From contig JAWXCI010000002.1 in the NCBI GenBank assembly GCA_034408895.1, positions 1-26,466 of the forward strand: 26,466 nt of DNA. Reading direction: 5' to 3'. Shown here one piece after another: positions 7,727-16,678 of the stretch. Under the pieces are notes generated by a model that was given only the letters and a program-made list of their open reading frames with translations, was not told the DNA's origin and searched no databases. Source of the DNA: UBA4660 sp034408895. GTDB taxonomy: Bacteria; Bacteroidota; Bacteroidia; Flavobacteriales_D; Sanyastnellaceae. Numbering within the stretch: the first letter of the stretch is position 1; each line of letters starts with the position of its first letter. Both the position numbers and the translations under genes were made by a program.

Positions 7727-8827
7727 CTAATTCGGTTCGGCTTTTTGTTTAGGATTTTTCCTGAACGGAAGTAATCTTATCTCGCGCTCAAAGTTATTGA
7801 GGATTTCATTCAGGAACTCAACTGCTTTTGTTCCTTCCTGCATAATTGCAGGACGACCGGCATCTCCCGCTTCGCGAATGCCCTGTACGATGGGAAGATG
7901 GCCGAGAAACGGAACATCCAATTGTTCAGCGAGATTCTTCGCACCATCTTTTCCGAACAGGTAATAACGATTGTCCGGCAACTCCTCCGGAGTAAACCAC
8001 GCCATATTTTCCACCATGCCGATGATGGGAACATTGATGGCGGAAAGACGAAACATACCAACTCCTTTTCTCGCATCGGCTAGTGCTACTTCTTGTGGTG
8101 TACTCACAATCACTGCACCTGTTAGGGGTATGGCCTGCACAATGGAAAGATGAACATCGCCCGTACCGGGCGGAAGATCAATGATGAGATATTCGAGCGG
8201 CCCCCAGTGCGCATCGTTGATAAGTTGGTTCAATGCTTTTGTGGCCATCGGCCCGCGCCAAACGATAGCCTGATCGGCTTCAGCAAAAAATCCTATGGAC
8301 AAAATTTTCACTCCGTATTGTGTGATGGGTTCAAGAACACTTTTTCCATCCACCTCAATAATTTTCGGTCGCTCGCGAACCAAATCGAACATCGTTGGAG
8401 CGGAGGGGCCGTAGATATCTGCATCAAGCAAACCAACAGTATGTCCCCTGCGCGCAAGACCCGCTGCAAGGTTGGAGGCAACGGTGCTTTTTCCCACACC
8501 ACCTTTTCCAGATGCAATGGCAATGAGGTGCTTCACTCCGGGAAGAACTTTCCTCAATTCGCCATGGCGATCATCTCCGCTTATCGGAACCACATCACAT
8601 TCCACCTTGAATTCATTTCCCAGCACGCGATGAATGGCAAACTCACAAGCCTCTTTCATCCGCATGCGCGAGTGCATTGCAGGATTGCTCACTTTCACTT
8701 CGAGCGAGATATCCTGGCCATCCACGTTTTTGATATTCACTAAACCAAGTGTGACAATGTCCTTTTTCAAATCGGGCTCGATCACATTGGAAAGTGCATC
8801 GAGAATGGATTGGCGGGAAATACTCAT
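7727..8827 (-). CDS. mrp: Mrp/NBP35-family P-loop ATPase, iron-sulfur cluster carrier
   Basis: The 366-residue protein has an N-terminal MIP18/DUF59 domain (about residues 1-85, IEPDLKKDIVTLGLV) and a deviant-Walker-A ATPase with SGKGGVGKSTVASNLAAGLA near 106-124, LLDADIYGPSAPTMF, and DLPPGTGDVHLS. This is the ApbC/Mrp carrier that helps load [4Fe-4S] clusters onto target enzymes. The C-terminal CxxC found in many homologues is absent; the segment reads MVENMAWFTPEELPDNRYY, as I recall for many Bacteroidota Mrp proteins. It is cotranscribed with the Nfu gene downstream. A TAATTTCG element directly before the ATG could be its -7 box. Confidence 0.93.
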   Translation of the reverse strand: MSISRQSILDALSNVIEPDLKKDIVTLGLVNIKNVDGQDISLEVKVSNPAMHSRMRMKEACEFAIHRVLGNEFKVECDVVPISGDDRHGELRKVLPGVKHLIAIASGKGGVGKSTVASNLAAGLARRGHTVGLLDADIYGPSAPTMFDLVRERPKIIEVDGKSVLEPITQYGVKILSIGFFAEADQAIVWRGPMATKALNQLINDAHWGPLEYLIIDLPPGTGDVHLSIVQAIPLTGAVIVSTPQEVALADARKGVGMFRLSAINVPIIGMVENMAWFTPEELPDNRYYLFGKDGAKNLAEQLDVPFLGHLPIVQGIREAGDAGRPAIMQEGTKAVEFLNEILNNFEREIRLLPFRKNPKQKAEPN

Positions 8828-8912
8828 TTGGCGAAATTAGGAGTGATGTTGAAATATTCGTTTTAGAATGGTGTCTAAAGGGGTTTGTTTTCTTTGAGCC
8901 GATTCAATAATT

Positions 8913-9979
8913 ATGAAAATGAAAGTCATCCGCAAGCCGGTTTTTATCAAGGAAGTTAAAATACTTCTGCGAGAAGCGAGAGACACCGTTATCCACAACG
9001 TGAACAGGACAATGGTTGCCACCTACTACCAGATTGGGGAAATGATAGTAAAGGAACAGCAGAGCGGACAAGACCGCGCTGAATATGGCCAATACATACT
9101 AGAAGAACTTTCATCTGAACTTACTTCGGAATTCGGAAAAGGATTCTCGGTGGACAACCTTGAAAGGATGCGTAAATTCTACCTTTTATACACTCCGGAG
9201 ATTTCCGCATCACTGATGCGGAAATCTTTGAAAGCATCTCAAAAACAAAAATCCGCATCACTGATGCGGAAATCTTCTATGCCGGATTTTCAGTTGAGTT
9301 GGACGCACTATGTGCATCTCATTAGAATCGAAGACTCGGCAGAGAGAGCCTTCTATGAGATTGAAGCAACAGGGCAAAGTTGGTCGGTAAGGGAATTGGA
9401 AAGACAGTACAACAGTTCGCTCTACGAAAGACTTGCATTGAGCCGCAATAAAAAGAAAGTAAAAGAACTCAGCAAAGTGGGTCATGTTCTCCAGACAGCG
9501 AGTGATGTGATTAAGGAACCCATGGTGCTTGAATTTCTTGGCCTGCCCCAGAAGGAAGCCTATTCCGAATCGGATTTGGAAGCAGCTATCATTGACAGGT
9601 TGGAGTATTTCCTTTTGGAGTTAGGCAAAGGATTCACATTCGTTGCCAGGCAGAAACGGATAACTTTAAGGAAAAAACATTTTCACATTGACCTTGTGCT
9701 TTTCAATCGCATTCTCCGTTGCTTTTTATTGTTGGATTTGAAGATTGGTGAATTGACTCATGAAGACATTGGCCAGATGCAGATGTATGTGAATTTTTAT
9801 GATAGGGAAGAAAGATTAGATGGCAGAACCGAACTATCGGCTTGATGCTGTGCAGGGATAAAGACGATGCAATGGTTAGCTACACCTTACCCAAAGACAA
9901 CAAACAGATTTTTGCAAGTCGTTACAAAACCATACTTCCGGGCAAAGCAAAATTGAAAGAGCTTCTGAAACGGAGCTAG
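8913..9979 (+). pseudogene. YhcG/DUF1016-like PD-(D/E)xK nuclease gene, frameshifted near the 3' end
   Basis: The open frame gives 310 residues ending TGA at 9843-9845. The N-terminal DUF1016-N part has YQIGEMIVKEQQ and YGQYILEELSSELTSEFGKGFSVDNLERMRKFY; the C-terminal nuclease part has HIDLVLFN and LLLDLKIGELTHEDIGQMQMYVNFYDREE. In this family the protein normally continues with a segment like IGLILCxDKDDAxVxYTLP. That segment is present here in another frame: from 9824 the codons read NRTIGLMLCRDKDDAMV and on to TAG at 9977-9979. One base appears lost near 9822-9824. The D-x-K in place of E-x-K is a further small oddity. Residues 96-121 carry two copies of a palindromic insert. No restriction-modification genes are adjacent. 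Confidence 0.85.
9200..9276. repeat. Two in-frame palindromic repeats inside the YhcG-like gene
   Basis: A perfect inverted repeat with 13-bp arms and a single-base centre spans 9200-9226. A second copy with 9-bp arms lies at 9252-9270. The two share an identical 25-base stretch (9204-9228 and 9252-9276) exactly 48 bases apart, so both are read in the same frame and encode SASLMRKS twice. Confidence 0.75.
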
Positions 9980-9990
9980 AATCAACTTTG

Positions 9991-11052
9991 TCATTCCAGC
10001 ACCAATTCTTTCAAAGGATCCCACAAAAGTTCATTGAATTTCACCACGCGGTCATTCTTTACTTCGATGCCTTCTGCTTCCAGCAATTCCTGCATGCGAT
10101 AGGGAGTTTCGAAATGATTTTTTCCGGTGAGCAATCCAATGCGGTTCACTACACGATGTGCGGGAACATTCTTTCCGTGAGCAGCATTCATGGCCCAGCC
10201 CACCATGCGTGAACTCAATCCTGTCCCAATGTATTTTGCAATTGCACCGTAACTCGTCACACGACCTTTGGGAATTAGTCTCACCACATCGTACACATTT
10301 TCGAAGAAGGTGAATTCTTTTTGTGGATTGTTTTTGCGTTCAATATTTTTTTTGGGCTCACGCGGAATCCGCAGCCGGAGATAATGTATTTTTTTTCCTT
10401 CATCCAACCACATTTCTTCATAATAAGTTTTCCACCCCATAATTTCTTTCCAGTCATCATCCAGTGAATTAAAAAATTCTCCATACAAATCCTGCGATGA
10501 TGTTTCGATAATAAGGGGGGTGGCTTCAATCTCCTCCATTGCCAAATCATACACTAGCGGATTGTCGTGTTTGATGTGAATCTTTCCACCTGGCTTCAGA
10601 AACTTCAGGTACTTATTGATGATATACCACAGTGAAGTGATTCGCCTGTTTCCCTTTTCATCCTTTGGCTGAGGGTCGCTGAAGGTGAGCCAGATTTCAT
10701 GTACTTCACCCGGGGCAAAAAATGAATCGAGGAATTCTACCCGTGTGCGCAGGAAGGCTACGTTTTTTAATCCTTCCTCATAAGATAGTTTGGCACCTTT
10801 ATGGAAACGATGGCCCTTCACATCCACGCCTATAAAATTTCTTTCCGGAAATTTGCGCGCAAGATTCACAGTGTATTCTCCCTTTCCGCAACCCAATTCA
10901 AGTGTGATGGGGCGATCGTTTGTAAAAACCTTTTCATGCCACTCGCCTTTCATGAATATTTTTCCGTTTCTGATAATTGGAATCAGGTCCGGTTCAAAAA
11001 CATGCGGGAAGGTTTTGTTCTCAACCCATTTCTTAATCTTGTTTTTACCCAT
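9991..11052 (-). CDS. trmB: TrmB tRNA (m7G46) methyltransferase fused to alkyltransferase-like (ATL) domain
   Basis: I start at the ATG at 11052 (MGKNKIKKWVENKTF), typical of TrmB; an upstream start would add 26 unrelated residues coming from a palindromic repeat. Residues 1-230 are TrmB: SAM motif LELGCGKGEY (51-60), IGVDVKGHR, and TFSDPQPKDEKGNRR. Residues about 245-353 form an MGMT/ATL DNA-binding domain: VYDVVRLIPKGRVTSYGAIAKYIG, SRMVGWAMNAA, and PAHRVVNR at 297-304. The alkyl-acceptor Cys of MGMT (PCHR) is Ala298 here, as in ATL proteins that bind O6-alkylguanine without repairing it. A lysine/arginine-rich linker (about 231-244) joins the parts. No stop or frameshift separates them, so this is a fusion of tRNA modification with alkylation sensing. 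Confidence 0.9.
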   Translation of the reverse strand: MGKNKIKKWVENKTFPHVFEPDLIPIIRNGKIFMKGEWHEKVFTNDRPITLELGCGKGEYTVNLARKFPERNFIGVDVKGHRFHKGAKLSYEEGLKNVAFLRTRVEFLDSFFAPGEVHEIWLTFSDPQPKDEKGNRRITSLWYIINKYLKFLKPGGKIHIKHDNPLVYDLAMEEIEATPLIIETSSQDLYGEFFNSLDDDWKEIMGWKTYYEEMWLDEGKKIHYLRLRIPREPKKNIERKNNPQKEFTFFENVYDVVRLIPKGRVTSYGAIAKYIGTGLSSRMVGWAMNAAHGKNVPAHRVVNRIGLLTGKNHFETPYRMQELLEAEGIEVKNDRVVKFNELLWDPLKELVLE

Positions 11053-11078
11053 AGCTGTTGTAGAATTGAAACCGCAAA

Positions 11079-11094
11079 CCCGATAGCTATCGGG
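11079..11094. repeat. 16-bp perfect palindrome CCCGATAGCTATCGGG
   Basis: It lies in the gap between divergent trmB-ATL and the MurG-like gene. The same 16 bases occur again at 16680-16695, and related half-sites occur elsewhere in the window. No T-run follows, so it is a dispersed element or protein site rather than a simple terminator. Confidence 0.7.
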
Positions 11095-11160
11095 GGCTAA
11101 TCGCCCGCAAGAACGCAAATGATTTTTCAAACTGCGTCAATTTGCAGCAATTGAAATGAA

Positions 11161-12207
11161 GTGCCGTTGAAAGAAAGAATTCTTATAGCACCCCTTGACT
11201 GGGGATTGGGTCATGCCACGCGGTGTGTTCCCATTATCCACCGGCAACTGGATGCAGGGCATGAAGTAATGCTTGCTGCCTGCGGAATTGGCGCTGCATT
11301 TTTCAGGAAACAATTTTCTGGTCTCACTTTGTTGGAGGATATTCCTTCCTATGGAATTTCTTATCAGGACAAAGGCTCTTTCGTTTGGCAATTGGTGAAA
11401 CAGGTGCCACACATTTTTTATGTGGTGAAGGCAGAAAACTTGTGGTTGAAGAAAGTTATTGACCGCGAAAAAATCACACAGGTGATTAGTGACAATCGTT
11501 ACGGTTTGCACTCTGATTCCATAACATGCTTCTTTATTACTCACCAGCTTTTCATCAAAGGGCCAATGGTCACCGTTCCGGTAATCAAAAATCTTGTGAA
11601 GAAATATGTTGTGAAATACAACGAATGCTGGGTTCCTGATTTTGAAGGAGAGAAGAACCTAAGTGGCGAGTTATCGCATGGAAAATTGTTTACCGATAAC
11701 GTGAAATACATCGGGCCGCTTTCGCGATTTGAGCACTCAATGAAACCGACACAGAATCAACTGGAGATGAAGTACGATTTTCTCGCTCTCATTTCCGGAC
11801 CTGAACCACAGCGCACACTTTTGGAGAATCAATTGGAAGAAATTTTCAAGTCAATCGGGAAACCTGCGTTGATGATTTGTGGGAGACCGCAGGATTCATC
11901 ACAACAGCAAAATGGTTGTGTAAGAAAAGTTTCCCATCTCAATGATGATGAATTTGTTCGGGCTATTGATGAAAGCAAAATGATTATTTGTCGTTCAGGT
12001 TATTCCACATTGATGGATTTGTATGCACTGAAAAGAAAAGCATTATTGATTCCTACACCCGGACAAACGGAACAGGAATACCTCGGGAAATACTTTGCAG
12101 AGAAGTTCGGTTTTGCAACTATGAGTCAAAAGGATGTTTCGGTTAAGGCTTTGAAATCCATCTCCGATTCCAATTTGTTGAGTACAGAATTTTATTTCGA
12201 TGCGTAA
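11161..12207 (+). CDS. MurG-like GT-B glycosyltransferase (family 28 C-terminal type)
   Basis: The GTG at 11161 gives a 348-residue protein. The N terminus APLDWGLGHATRCVPII has the Gly-rich loop of GT-B enzymes of the MurG/UDP-GlcNAc transferase group, followed by GHEVMLAACG. The C-terminal half has VRAIDESKMIICRSGYSTLMDLYALKRKALLIPTPGQTEQEYLG, the donor-nucleotide site of GT28-like enzymes. True MurG is usually longer and encoded with mur genes, so this is more likely a UDP-sugar transferase for envelope glycolipid or polysaccharide. It is followed by tadA after 20 bp on the same strand. Confidence 0.82.
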   Translation: MPLKERILIAPLDWGLGHATRCVPIIHRQLDAGHEVMLAACGIGAAFFRKQFSGLTLLEDIPSYGISYQDKGSFVWQLVKQVPHIFYVVKAENLWLKKVIDREKITQVISDNRYGLHSDSITCFFITHQLFIKGPMVTVPVIKNLVKKYVVKYNECWVPDFEGEKNLSGELSHGKLFTDNVKYIGPLSRFEHSMKPTQNQLEMKYDFLALISGPEPQRTLLENQLEEIFKSIGKPALMICGRPQDSSQQQNGCVRKVSHLNDDEFVRAIDESKMIICRSGYSTLMDLYALKRKALLIPTPGQTEQEYLGKYFAEKFGFATMSQKDVSVKALKSISDSNLLSTEFYFDA

Positions 12208-12227
12208 AACTATTTTGCGAGCTGAAG

Positions 12228-12695
12228 ATGGAACAACCTGAACTTGACATTCACTATATGAAACTGGCGCTGCGCGAGGCCCAAACGGCATGGGATGCCG
12301 ATGAGGTTCCAATTGGTTGTGTGATTGTGTGCAAAGGACAAGTGATTGCACGCGGCTACAATCTTGTGGAGCGTCTGCGCGATTTCACAGCCCATGCCGA
12401 GATGCAGGCTTTCACCAGTGCATCAGAATTTTTGGGCGGAAAGTTTTTGGATGAATGCACTCTCTACGTTACGCTGGAACCATGCGTGATGTGTGCAGGA
12501 GCGGCCTACAACACTAGAATCAGTCGCCTGGTGTTTGGGGCTTATGATGAAAAGCGCGGCTTCACGAGGTTTGGAAATCATGCGGGCAACGGACAAGGCA
12601 TTACACATCCCAAAACAGAAATTGCGGGTGGAGTGCTGGGTGATGATTGTGCAGGGTTGTTGCAGGAATTTTTTAAGAAGAGACGAACGCAGTAG
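12228..12695 (+). CDS. tadA: tRNA-specific adenosine deaminase (A34 to inosine)
   Basis: The 155-residue zinc deaminase has HAEMQAF (H56 ligand, E58 proton shuttle) and PCVMCAGA (C86 and C89 ligands), in the order and spacing of TadA. The C-terminal YNTRISRLVFGAYDEKRG segment also fits TadA rather than cytidine deaminase. It edits the wobble A of tRNA-Arg(ACG). It ends one base before the stop of the convergent permease gene. Confidence 0.92.
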   Translation: MEQPELDIHYMKLALREAQTAWDADEVPIGCVIVCKGQVIARGYNLVERLRDFTAHAEMQAFTSASEFLGGKFLDECTLYVTLEPCVMCAGAAYNTRISRLVFGAYDEKRGFTRFGNHAGNGQGITHPKTEIAGGVLGDDCAGLLQEFFKKRRTQ

Positions 12696-12696
12696 G

Positions 12697-14079
12697 TCAC
12701 CACCATTCCACCAGATTAACCGTTACCGCCAAAAAAACCATCGCTACAATTATCCAGATCACCACCAATTTCCAAATCCACTTCAGCCAAAGGTTGTAAG
12801 GAATTCCTGCTATGGAAAGCACACCCATAGTTACACCACTTGTGGGTATTATCAAATCGAAGAAACCTGCAGAAAACTGGAACGCCATCACAGCGCTTTG
12901 TCTGGTGAGGGCCAGCAGATCAGCCATGGGCGCCATCACCGGCATGGTGATAGCCGCTTGTCCTGAGCCGGAGGGTACAAAGAAATTGATTACACCTTGT
13001 ACAAGAAACATTACCTGTATGGAAAGTGCTTTCGGCAAACCGCTTATGGTGTTGGAGAGATGAAAAAGTATGGTGTCAATTATTTGCCCGTCCTGTGCCA
13101 CTATAAGAACGCTGCGCGAAATGCAGATGACCAATGCGGCAGTCAACATTCCTTTTGCACCATTGGTAAAGTGAGAAACAATATCAGAAGACCGCATGCG
13201 CATCACCAGTACGCTCAGCAATCCCATTCCGATAAACACCGCTCCAATTTCCACCACCCACCAATCCCATTGTGTTGCGCCTATGGGCACAAGCACAAGT
13301 GCGCCAACAAAAAGCAGGATGACTATCAAACGCTGCGCATTGAATTCAATGTCTTTCACTTCGCTGAGTTGCGCTGGAATTTTTAATCCGTAAGTCAAAC
13401 TTTTTTCCGGATTTTTTTCAATTCTTGAAGCGTACCACAAAATGAATACAATGGTAATGGCGGTGAGGATGAGCCAAACAATAGTTCGCAACCAAACACC
13501 CGAAGGAAAGGGAATTTCAGAAATCTGCATGGCCACTCCCACACTGAAAGGATTGAAGGCTGCAGCCGCTCCACCCACACCGCTTGTTACGAATGGAATG
13601 GCCAATCCCACCACTGCATCGTAACCCATAGAGCGCGCCATGGGAATGGTCATAAGCACAAACACAAGACTCTCTTCACTCATCCCAAAGGTGAAACCGC
13701 AGACTGAAAAAAGAAGCATGAGAAGCCCAAGCATGAGTTGTCTTTTATTTCTATTGGTTTGTGTGTAGCGGATAATGCGAATCAGTCCCGCATCAATGGC
13801 ACCGGTGGACATCACCAGTGCAAATGCGCCACCCACAAGAATTACGAATGCGATGATGGCTGCGGCATTTTCGAATCCCTTGAGTGGAGCCTGCAGCAAG
13901 TCCCACGCATTTTGCGGATGACTTTCCGTAGTGTGATACGTTCCGGCTACTACCACCTCTCTTCCGTTTTCAAGTTTTGTTCTTTCAAAAGCTCCGGCAG
14001 GAATTATCCAGGTGAGCAAGACCATTATCACAAGAATGGAAAAAACAATTGCGAGTGTGTCGGGAATTTTCTTCAGCAT
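12697..14079 (-). CDS. YfcC-family (DcuC/ArcD-like) permease
   Basis: The 460-residue protein has about 11-12 hydrophobic segments, beginning DTLAIVFSILVIMVLLTWIIPAGAFER, a signature start of YfcC-type permeases. Other family features are GGAFALVMSTGAIDAGL, CGFTFGMSEESLVFVLMTIPMARSMGYD, GVGGAAAAFNPFSVGVAM, and FFVPSGSGQAAITMPVMAPM. The family is thought to move basic amino acids or dicarboxylates across the inner membrane; the substrate cannot be read from the sequence. It is convergent with tadA and divergent from mgtE. Confidence 0.88.
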   Translation of the reverse strand: MLKKIPDTLAIVFSILVIMVLLTWIIPAGAFERTKLENGREVVVAGTYHTTESHPQNAWDLLQAPLKGFENAAAIIAFVILVGGAFALVMSTGAIDAGLIRIIRYTQTNRNKRQLMLGLLMLLFSVCGFTFGMSEESLVFVLMTIPMARSMGYDAVVGLAIPFVTSGVGGAAAAFNPFSVGVAMQISEIPFPSGVWLRTIVWLILTAITIVFILWYASRIEKNPEKSLTYGLKIPAQLSEVKDIEFNAQRLIVILLFVGALVLVPIGATQWDWWVVEIGAVFIGMGLLSVLVMRMRSSDIVSHFTNGAKGMLTAALVICISRSVLIVAQDGQIIDTILFHLSNTISGLPKALSIQVMFLVQGVINFFVPSGSGQAAITMPVMAPMADLLALTRQSAVMAFQFSAGFFDLIIPTSGVTMGVLSIAGIPYNLWLKWIWKLVVIWIIVAMVFLAVTVNLVEWW

Positions 14080-14171
14080 GGTTTTCTATGTTTCAAATTG
14101 TGAATCAATTGCTAATCGATATGAAATTGCGAAAAGTTTATCAAAAAATTTCCGTGTCCTTCACTGTTTTC

Positions 14172-14192
14172 CCTGCCTGTGCGGCAGGCAGG
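14172..14192. repeat. Hairpin CCTGCCTG-TGCGG-CAGGCAGG
   Basis: A perfect 8-bp stem with 5-base loop in the gap between divergent yfcC-like and mgtE genes. It has no T-run. It resembles in design the hairpin GCCCGTC-AGCCG-GACGGGC within the asparaginase gene, down to the GGCAGG-like edge, which suggests a common repeat family. Confidence 0.6.
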
Positions 14193-14253
14193 TGGGCGAA
14201 ACAAAATGGACACAGCGCACCAATTTTCGTGGCGAATAAAAGCCATGTGAACT

Positions 14254-14261
14254 TACTTTTG
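14254..14261 (+). promoter_or_regulatory. Probable -7 element of mgtE (TACTTTTG)
   Basis: It matches TAnnTTTG exactly, 37 bases before the mgtE ATG. No good -33 TTTG at the usual spacing, so this is a moderate call. The same octamer precedes tatD and the gene at 20029. Confidence 0.4.
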
Positions 14262-14298
14262 GCCTTCTTTTCAAAACCCCTTTAATGGACGATCATAT

Positions 14299-15708
14299 AT
14301 GCAAATCACACTCACCAAAGAGTTATTGGCCAACCTACGCCAATGGATTGCAGAAGGCAGAGATGCCTCCATTATAGAGGTAACCAACGAACTTCACCAT
14401 GCCGACCTTGCCGAGTTGCTCAACGAACTGCGCAACGATGAGGCCGTTTACATCTACCGCCTGTTTGATGAAGAGAATGCTGCTGAGGTGATGCTCGACC
14501 TCGATGATGAAGTGCGGGAAAAACTTTTGTCATCGCTCACCAGCCGCGAGATTGCCGAAGACCTTATTGACAACATAGATTCCGATGATGCAGCAGACGT
14601 GCTTGCTGATCTTTCAGAGCAAAAGCAGGAAGAAGTAATTGCACTGTTGGAAGATGAAGATCAGGCCAGTGACATTATTGACCTCCTCAACTATAAAGAA
14701 GGAACTGCCGGTGCCCTTATGGCAACCGAACTGGTTCATGTAAACCAAAACTGGACTGTGGGGCAGGCCATTCGCGAAATGCGCAAACAGGCGGAGCACA
14801 TCGAACACATCTATACCATTTATGTGCTAGACGACCGCGACCTGTTGTTGGGAACACTCAGCATCAAGTCCATGATTTTCGCATCGGCCAGCATGCGCAC
14901 CACCATCCGTGAGTTGTATAAACCGGAGAAAATCCAAAACGTTACAGTTCATACTACAGCCGAGGACGTGGCGAACATCATGGAGAAATACGACCTGGTG
15001 GTGTTGCCTGTGGTAAATGATGCCGGAGCACTTGTCGGAAGAATTACAATTGACGATGTAGTGGATGTGATAAAGGATGAAGCTGCTAAGGATTACCAAA
15101 TGGCCAGTGGAATTTCAGAAGATGTTGAGTCTCATGATAGCGTGCTTATGCTCACCCGCGCACGTTTGCCTTGGTTGCTAATCGGGATGGCTGGAGGAAT
15201 TACTTCTGCATACACCATCGGGCTTTATAAAATCACTGAGCATCCGGAGATGGCCATTTTCATGCCTTTGATTGCTGCGATGGGTGGCAATGTGGGCATT
15301 CAGTCTGCGGCACTTGTGGTGCGCGCACTTGCCAACCAAAGTGCCCTCGATGAAACCCTGGGGCAAAAACTTGCAAAGGAATTGCGCGTGGGTTTGCTCA
15401 ATGCCATTGTGTGCTCAACAATAATTGTGTTGGTGAGCATGCTCTTCCGCATAGATCTTCATCTTGCCATCACTGCGAGCATTGCGTTGTTTGCTGTAAT
15501 TGTTTTCGCAAGTTTCTTCGGCACATGGATTCCCATGACACTGAACAAATTCAAGATTGATCCTGCCATTGCCACCGGGCCATTTGTCACTACGCTCAAC
15601 GACATTTTTGGGCTGCTCATTTATTTCACCATCGGCCACTACATCCCGAAATTTATTGATGATGTTCATCTTCTCGGATGGCTGAATGAAATTCAATCGC
15701 TCTTCTAA
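14299..15708 (+). CDS. mgtE: MgtE-type magnesium channel
   Basis: The 469-residue protein has the complete MgtE layout: an N-terminal superhelical Asp/Glu-rich domain (about 1-130, with repeated LADLSEQKQEEVIALL-like helices), a CBS pair (about 135-265; LPVVNDAGALVGRITIDDVVDVI), a plug helix, and a membrane part of five helices from about 285 onward containing MGGNVGIQSAALVVRAL, the signature of the channel pore. MgtE admits Mg2+ across the inner membrane and closes when the cytosolic acidic domain is Mg2+-loaded. Start at ATG 14299. The next gene, a dehydrogenase, begins 12 bp downstream and may be cotranscribed. Confidence 0.95.
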   Translation: MQITLTKELLANLRQWIAEGRDASIIEVTNELHHADLAELLNELRNDEAVYIYRLFDEENAAEVMLDLDDEVREKLLSSLTSREIAEDLIDNIDSDDAADVLADLSEQKQEEVIALLEDEDQASDIIDLLNYKEGTAGALMATELVHVNQNWTVGQAIREMRKQAEHIEHIYTIYVLDDRDLLLGTLSIKSMIFASASMRTTIRELYKPEKIQNVTVHTTAEDVANIMEKYDLVVLPVVNDAGALVGRITIDDVVDVIKDEAAKDYQMASGISEDVESHDSVLMLTRARLPWLLIGMAGGITSAYTIGLYKITEHPEMAIFMPLIAAMGGNVGIQSAALVVRALANQSALDETLGQKLAKELRVGLLNAIVCSTIIVLVSMLFRIDLHLAITASIALFAVIVFASFFGTWIPMTLNKFKIDPAIATGPFVTTLNDIFGLLIYFTIGHYIPKFIDDVHLLGWLNEIQSLF

Positions 15709-15720
15709 TTTCATTTTCGC

Positions 15721-16668
15721 TTGCGTAAAATATTATTCATTGATTCCGTTCATGAGGTGTTGCATCAGCGACTCGAAAGTGCGGGATTTGCTTGCGAAAT
15801 GCACCACACAGCTGCGCGTGAAGAATTGTTGTTGATTGCAAAAAACTACTTCGGCCTTGTGGTTCGTTCGCGTATTTCGATTGACAAAGAATTTCTTGAC
15901 GCTGCTTCTTCGCTTGAATTTATTGCACGTTCCGGTTCCGGGTTGGAAAACATTGATGTGAAATACGCACAGTCAAAAAGAATCGAAATTTTCAACTCAC
16001 CAGAAGGCAACCGTGATGCAGTGGGCGAACATGCTATCGGAATGTTACTCATGTTGATGAACAATCTTCATCGTGCCGATGTGGAAGTGCGCAACGGACT
16101 TTGGCGAAGAGAAGAAAATCGAGGCCATGAAATTGCAGGTAAAACAATTGGCATCATTGGATATGGTGTGATGGGAAGTGGCTTCGCTGAAAAACTATCT
16201 GGCTTTGGCTGCAACATCATTGCACACGACAAATACAAAAAAGGATTTTCAAGTTCGCGAGTGAAAGAAGTTTCGCTGGAAGAAATTTTTAGGGAGACAG
16301 ACATCCTCAGCATTCATCTCCCTTTTACAGATGAAACCAAGTATTATGTGAATGAAGAATTCGTTTCAAGGTTTCATAGACCAATTTACTTCATCAACAC
16401 ATCGCGTGGAAAAATCGTAGAAACATCTGCACTGGTCAGCGCATTGAAAAATGGAAAAGTGAAAGGCGCATGTCTTGATGTATTGGAGCATGAAAAGTCA
16501 TCGCTCGAAGGATTGGAATCGGATGCGCTGTCCAATGATTTGAAATTTATTTTGAAATCGGATAGCGTTGTGTTGTCACCGCACATTGCAGGATGGACAA
16601 ATGAATCGTACTTCAAGCTTTCAGATGTGCTGGCGGATAAAATTCTCGAATCGGTCAAATGCAAATAA
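15721..16668 (+). CDS. D-isomer-specific 2-hydroxyacid dehydrogenase (phosphoglycerate-dehydrogenase-like)
   Basis: A TTG at 15721 opens a 315-residue protein. It has ARSGSGLENID (70-79), FNSPEGNRDAVGEHAIGMLL (91-110), the NAD-binding GYGVMG (147-152), INTSRGKIVET with catalytic R228, CLDVLEHE with E255, and LSPHIAGWT with H287, the Arg-Glu-His triad. It could be SerA-like (3-phosphoglycerate oxidation) or a hydroxypyruvate/glyoxylate reductase. There is no ACT regulatory domain, so the serine-pathway role is only possible. It follows mgtE after 12 bp. Confidence 0.9.
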   Translation: MRKILFIDSVHEVLHQRLESAGFACEMHHTAAREELLLIAKNYFGLVVRSRISIDKEFLDAASSLEFIARSGSGLENIDVKYAQSKRIEIFNSPEGNRDAVGEHAIGMLLMLMNNLHRADVEVRNGLWRREENRGHEIAGKTIGIIGYGVMGSGFAEKLSGFGCNIIAHDKYKKGFSSSRVKEVSLEEIFRETDILSIHLPFTDETKYYVNEEFVSRFHRPIYFINTSRGKIVETSALVSALKNGKVKGACLDVLEHEKSSLEGLESDALSNDLKFILKSDSVVLSPHIAGWTNESYFKLSDVLADKILESVKCK

Positions 16669-16678
16669 ATTCTTTGTG

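Noticed and set aside
8150..8743. 197-codon plus-strand ORF antisense to mrp
   Set aside because: Shadow of a well-identified ATPase gene with no family signal of its own.
12493..12966. 157-codon plus-strand ORF across the tadA/permease junction
   Set aside because: Composition typical of an out-of-frame reading; both underlying genes are secure.
14080..14298. Mg2+-sensing riboswitch (M-box) before mgtE
   Set aside because: No recognisable conserved M-box segments, and the leader from the suggested -7 box is too short.
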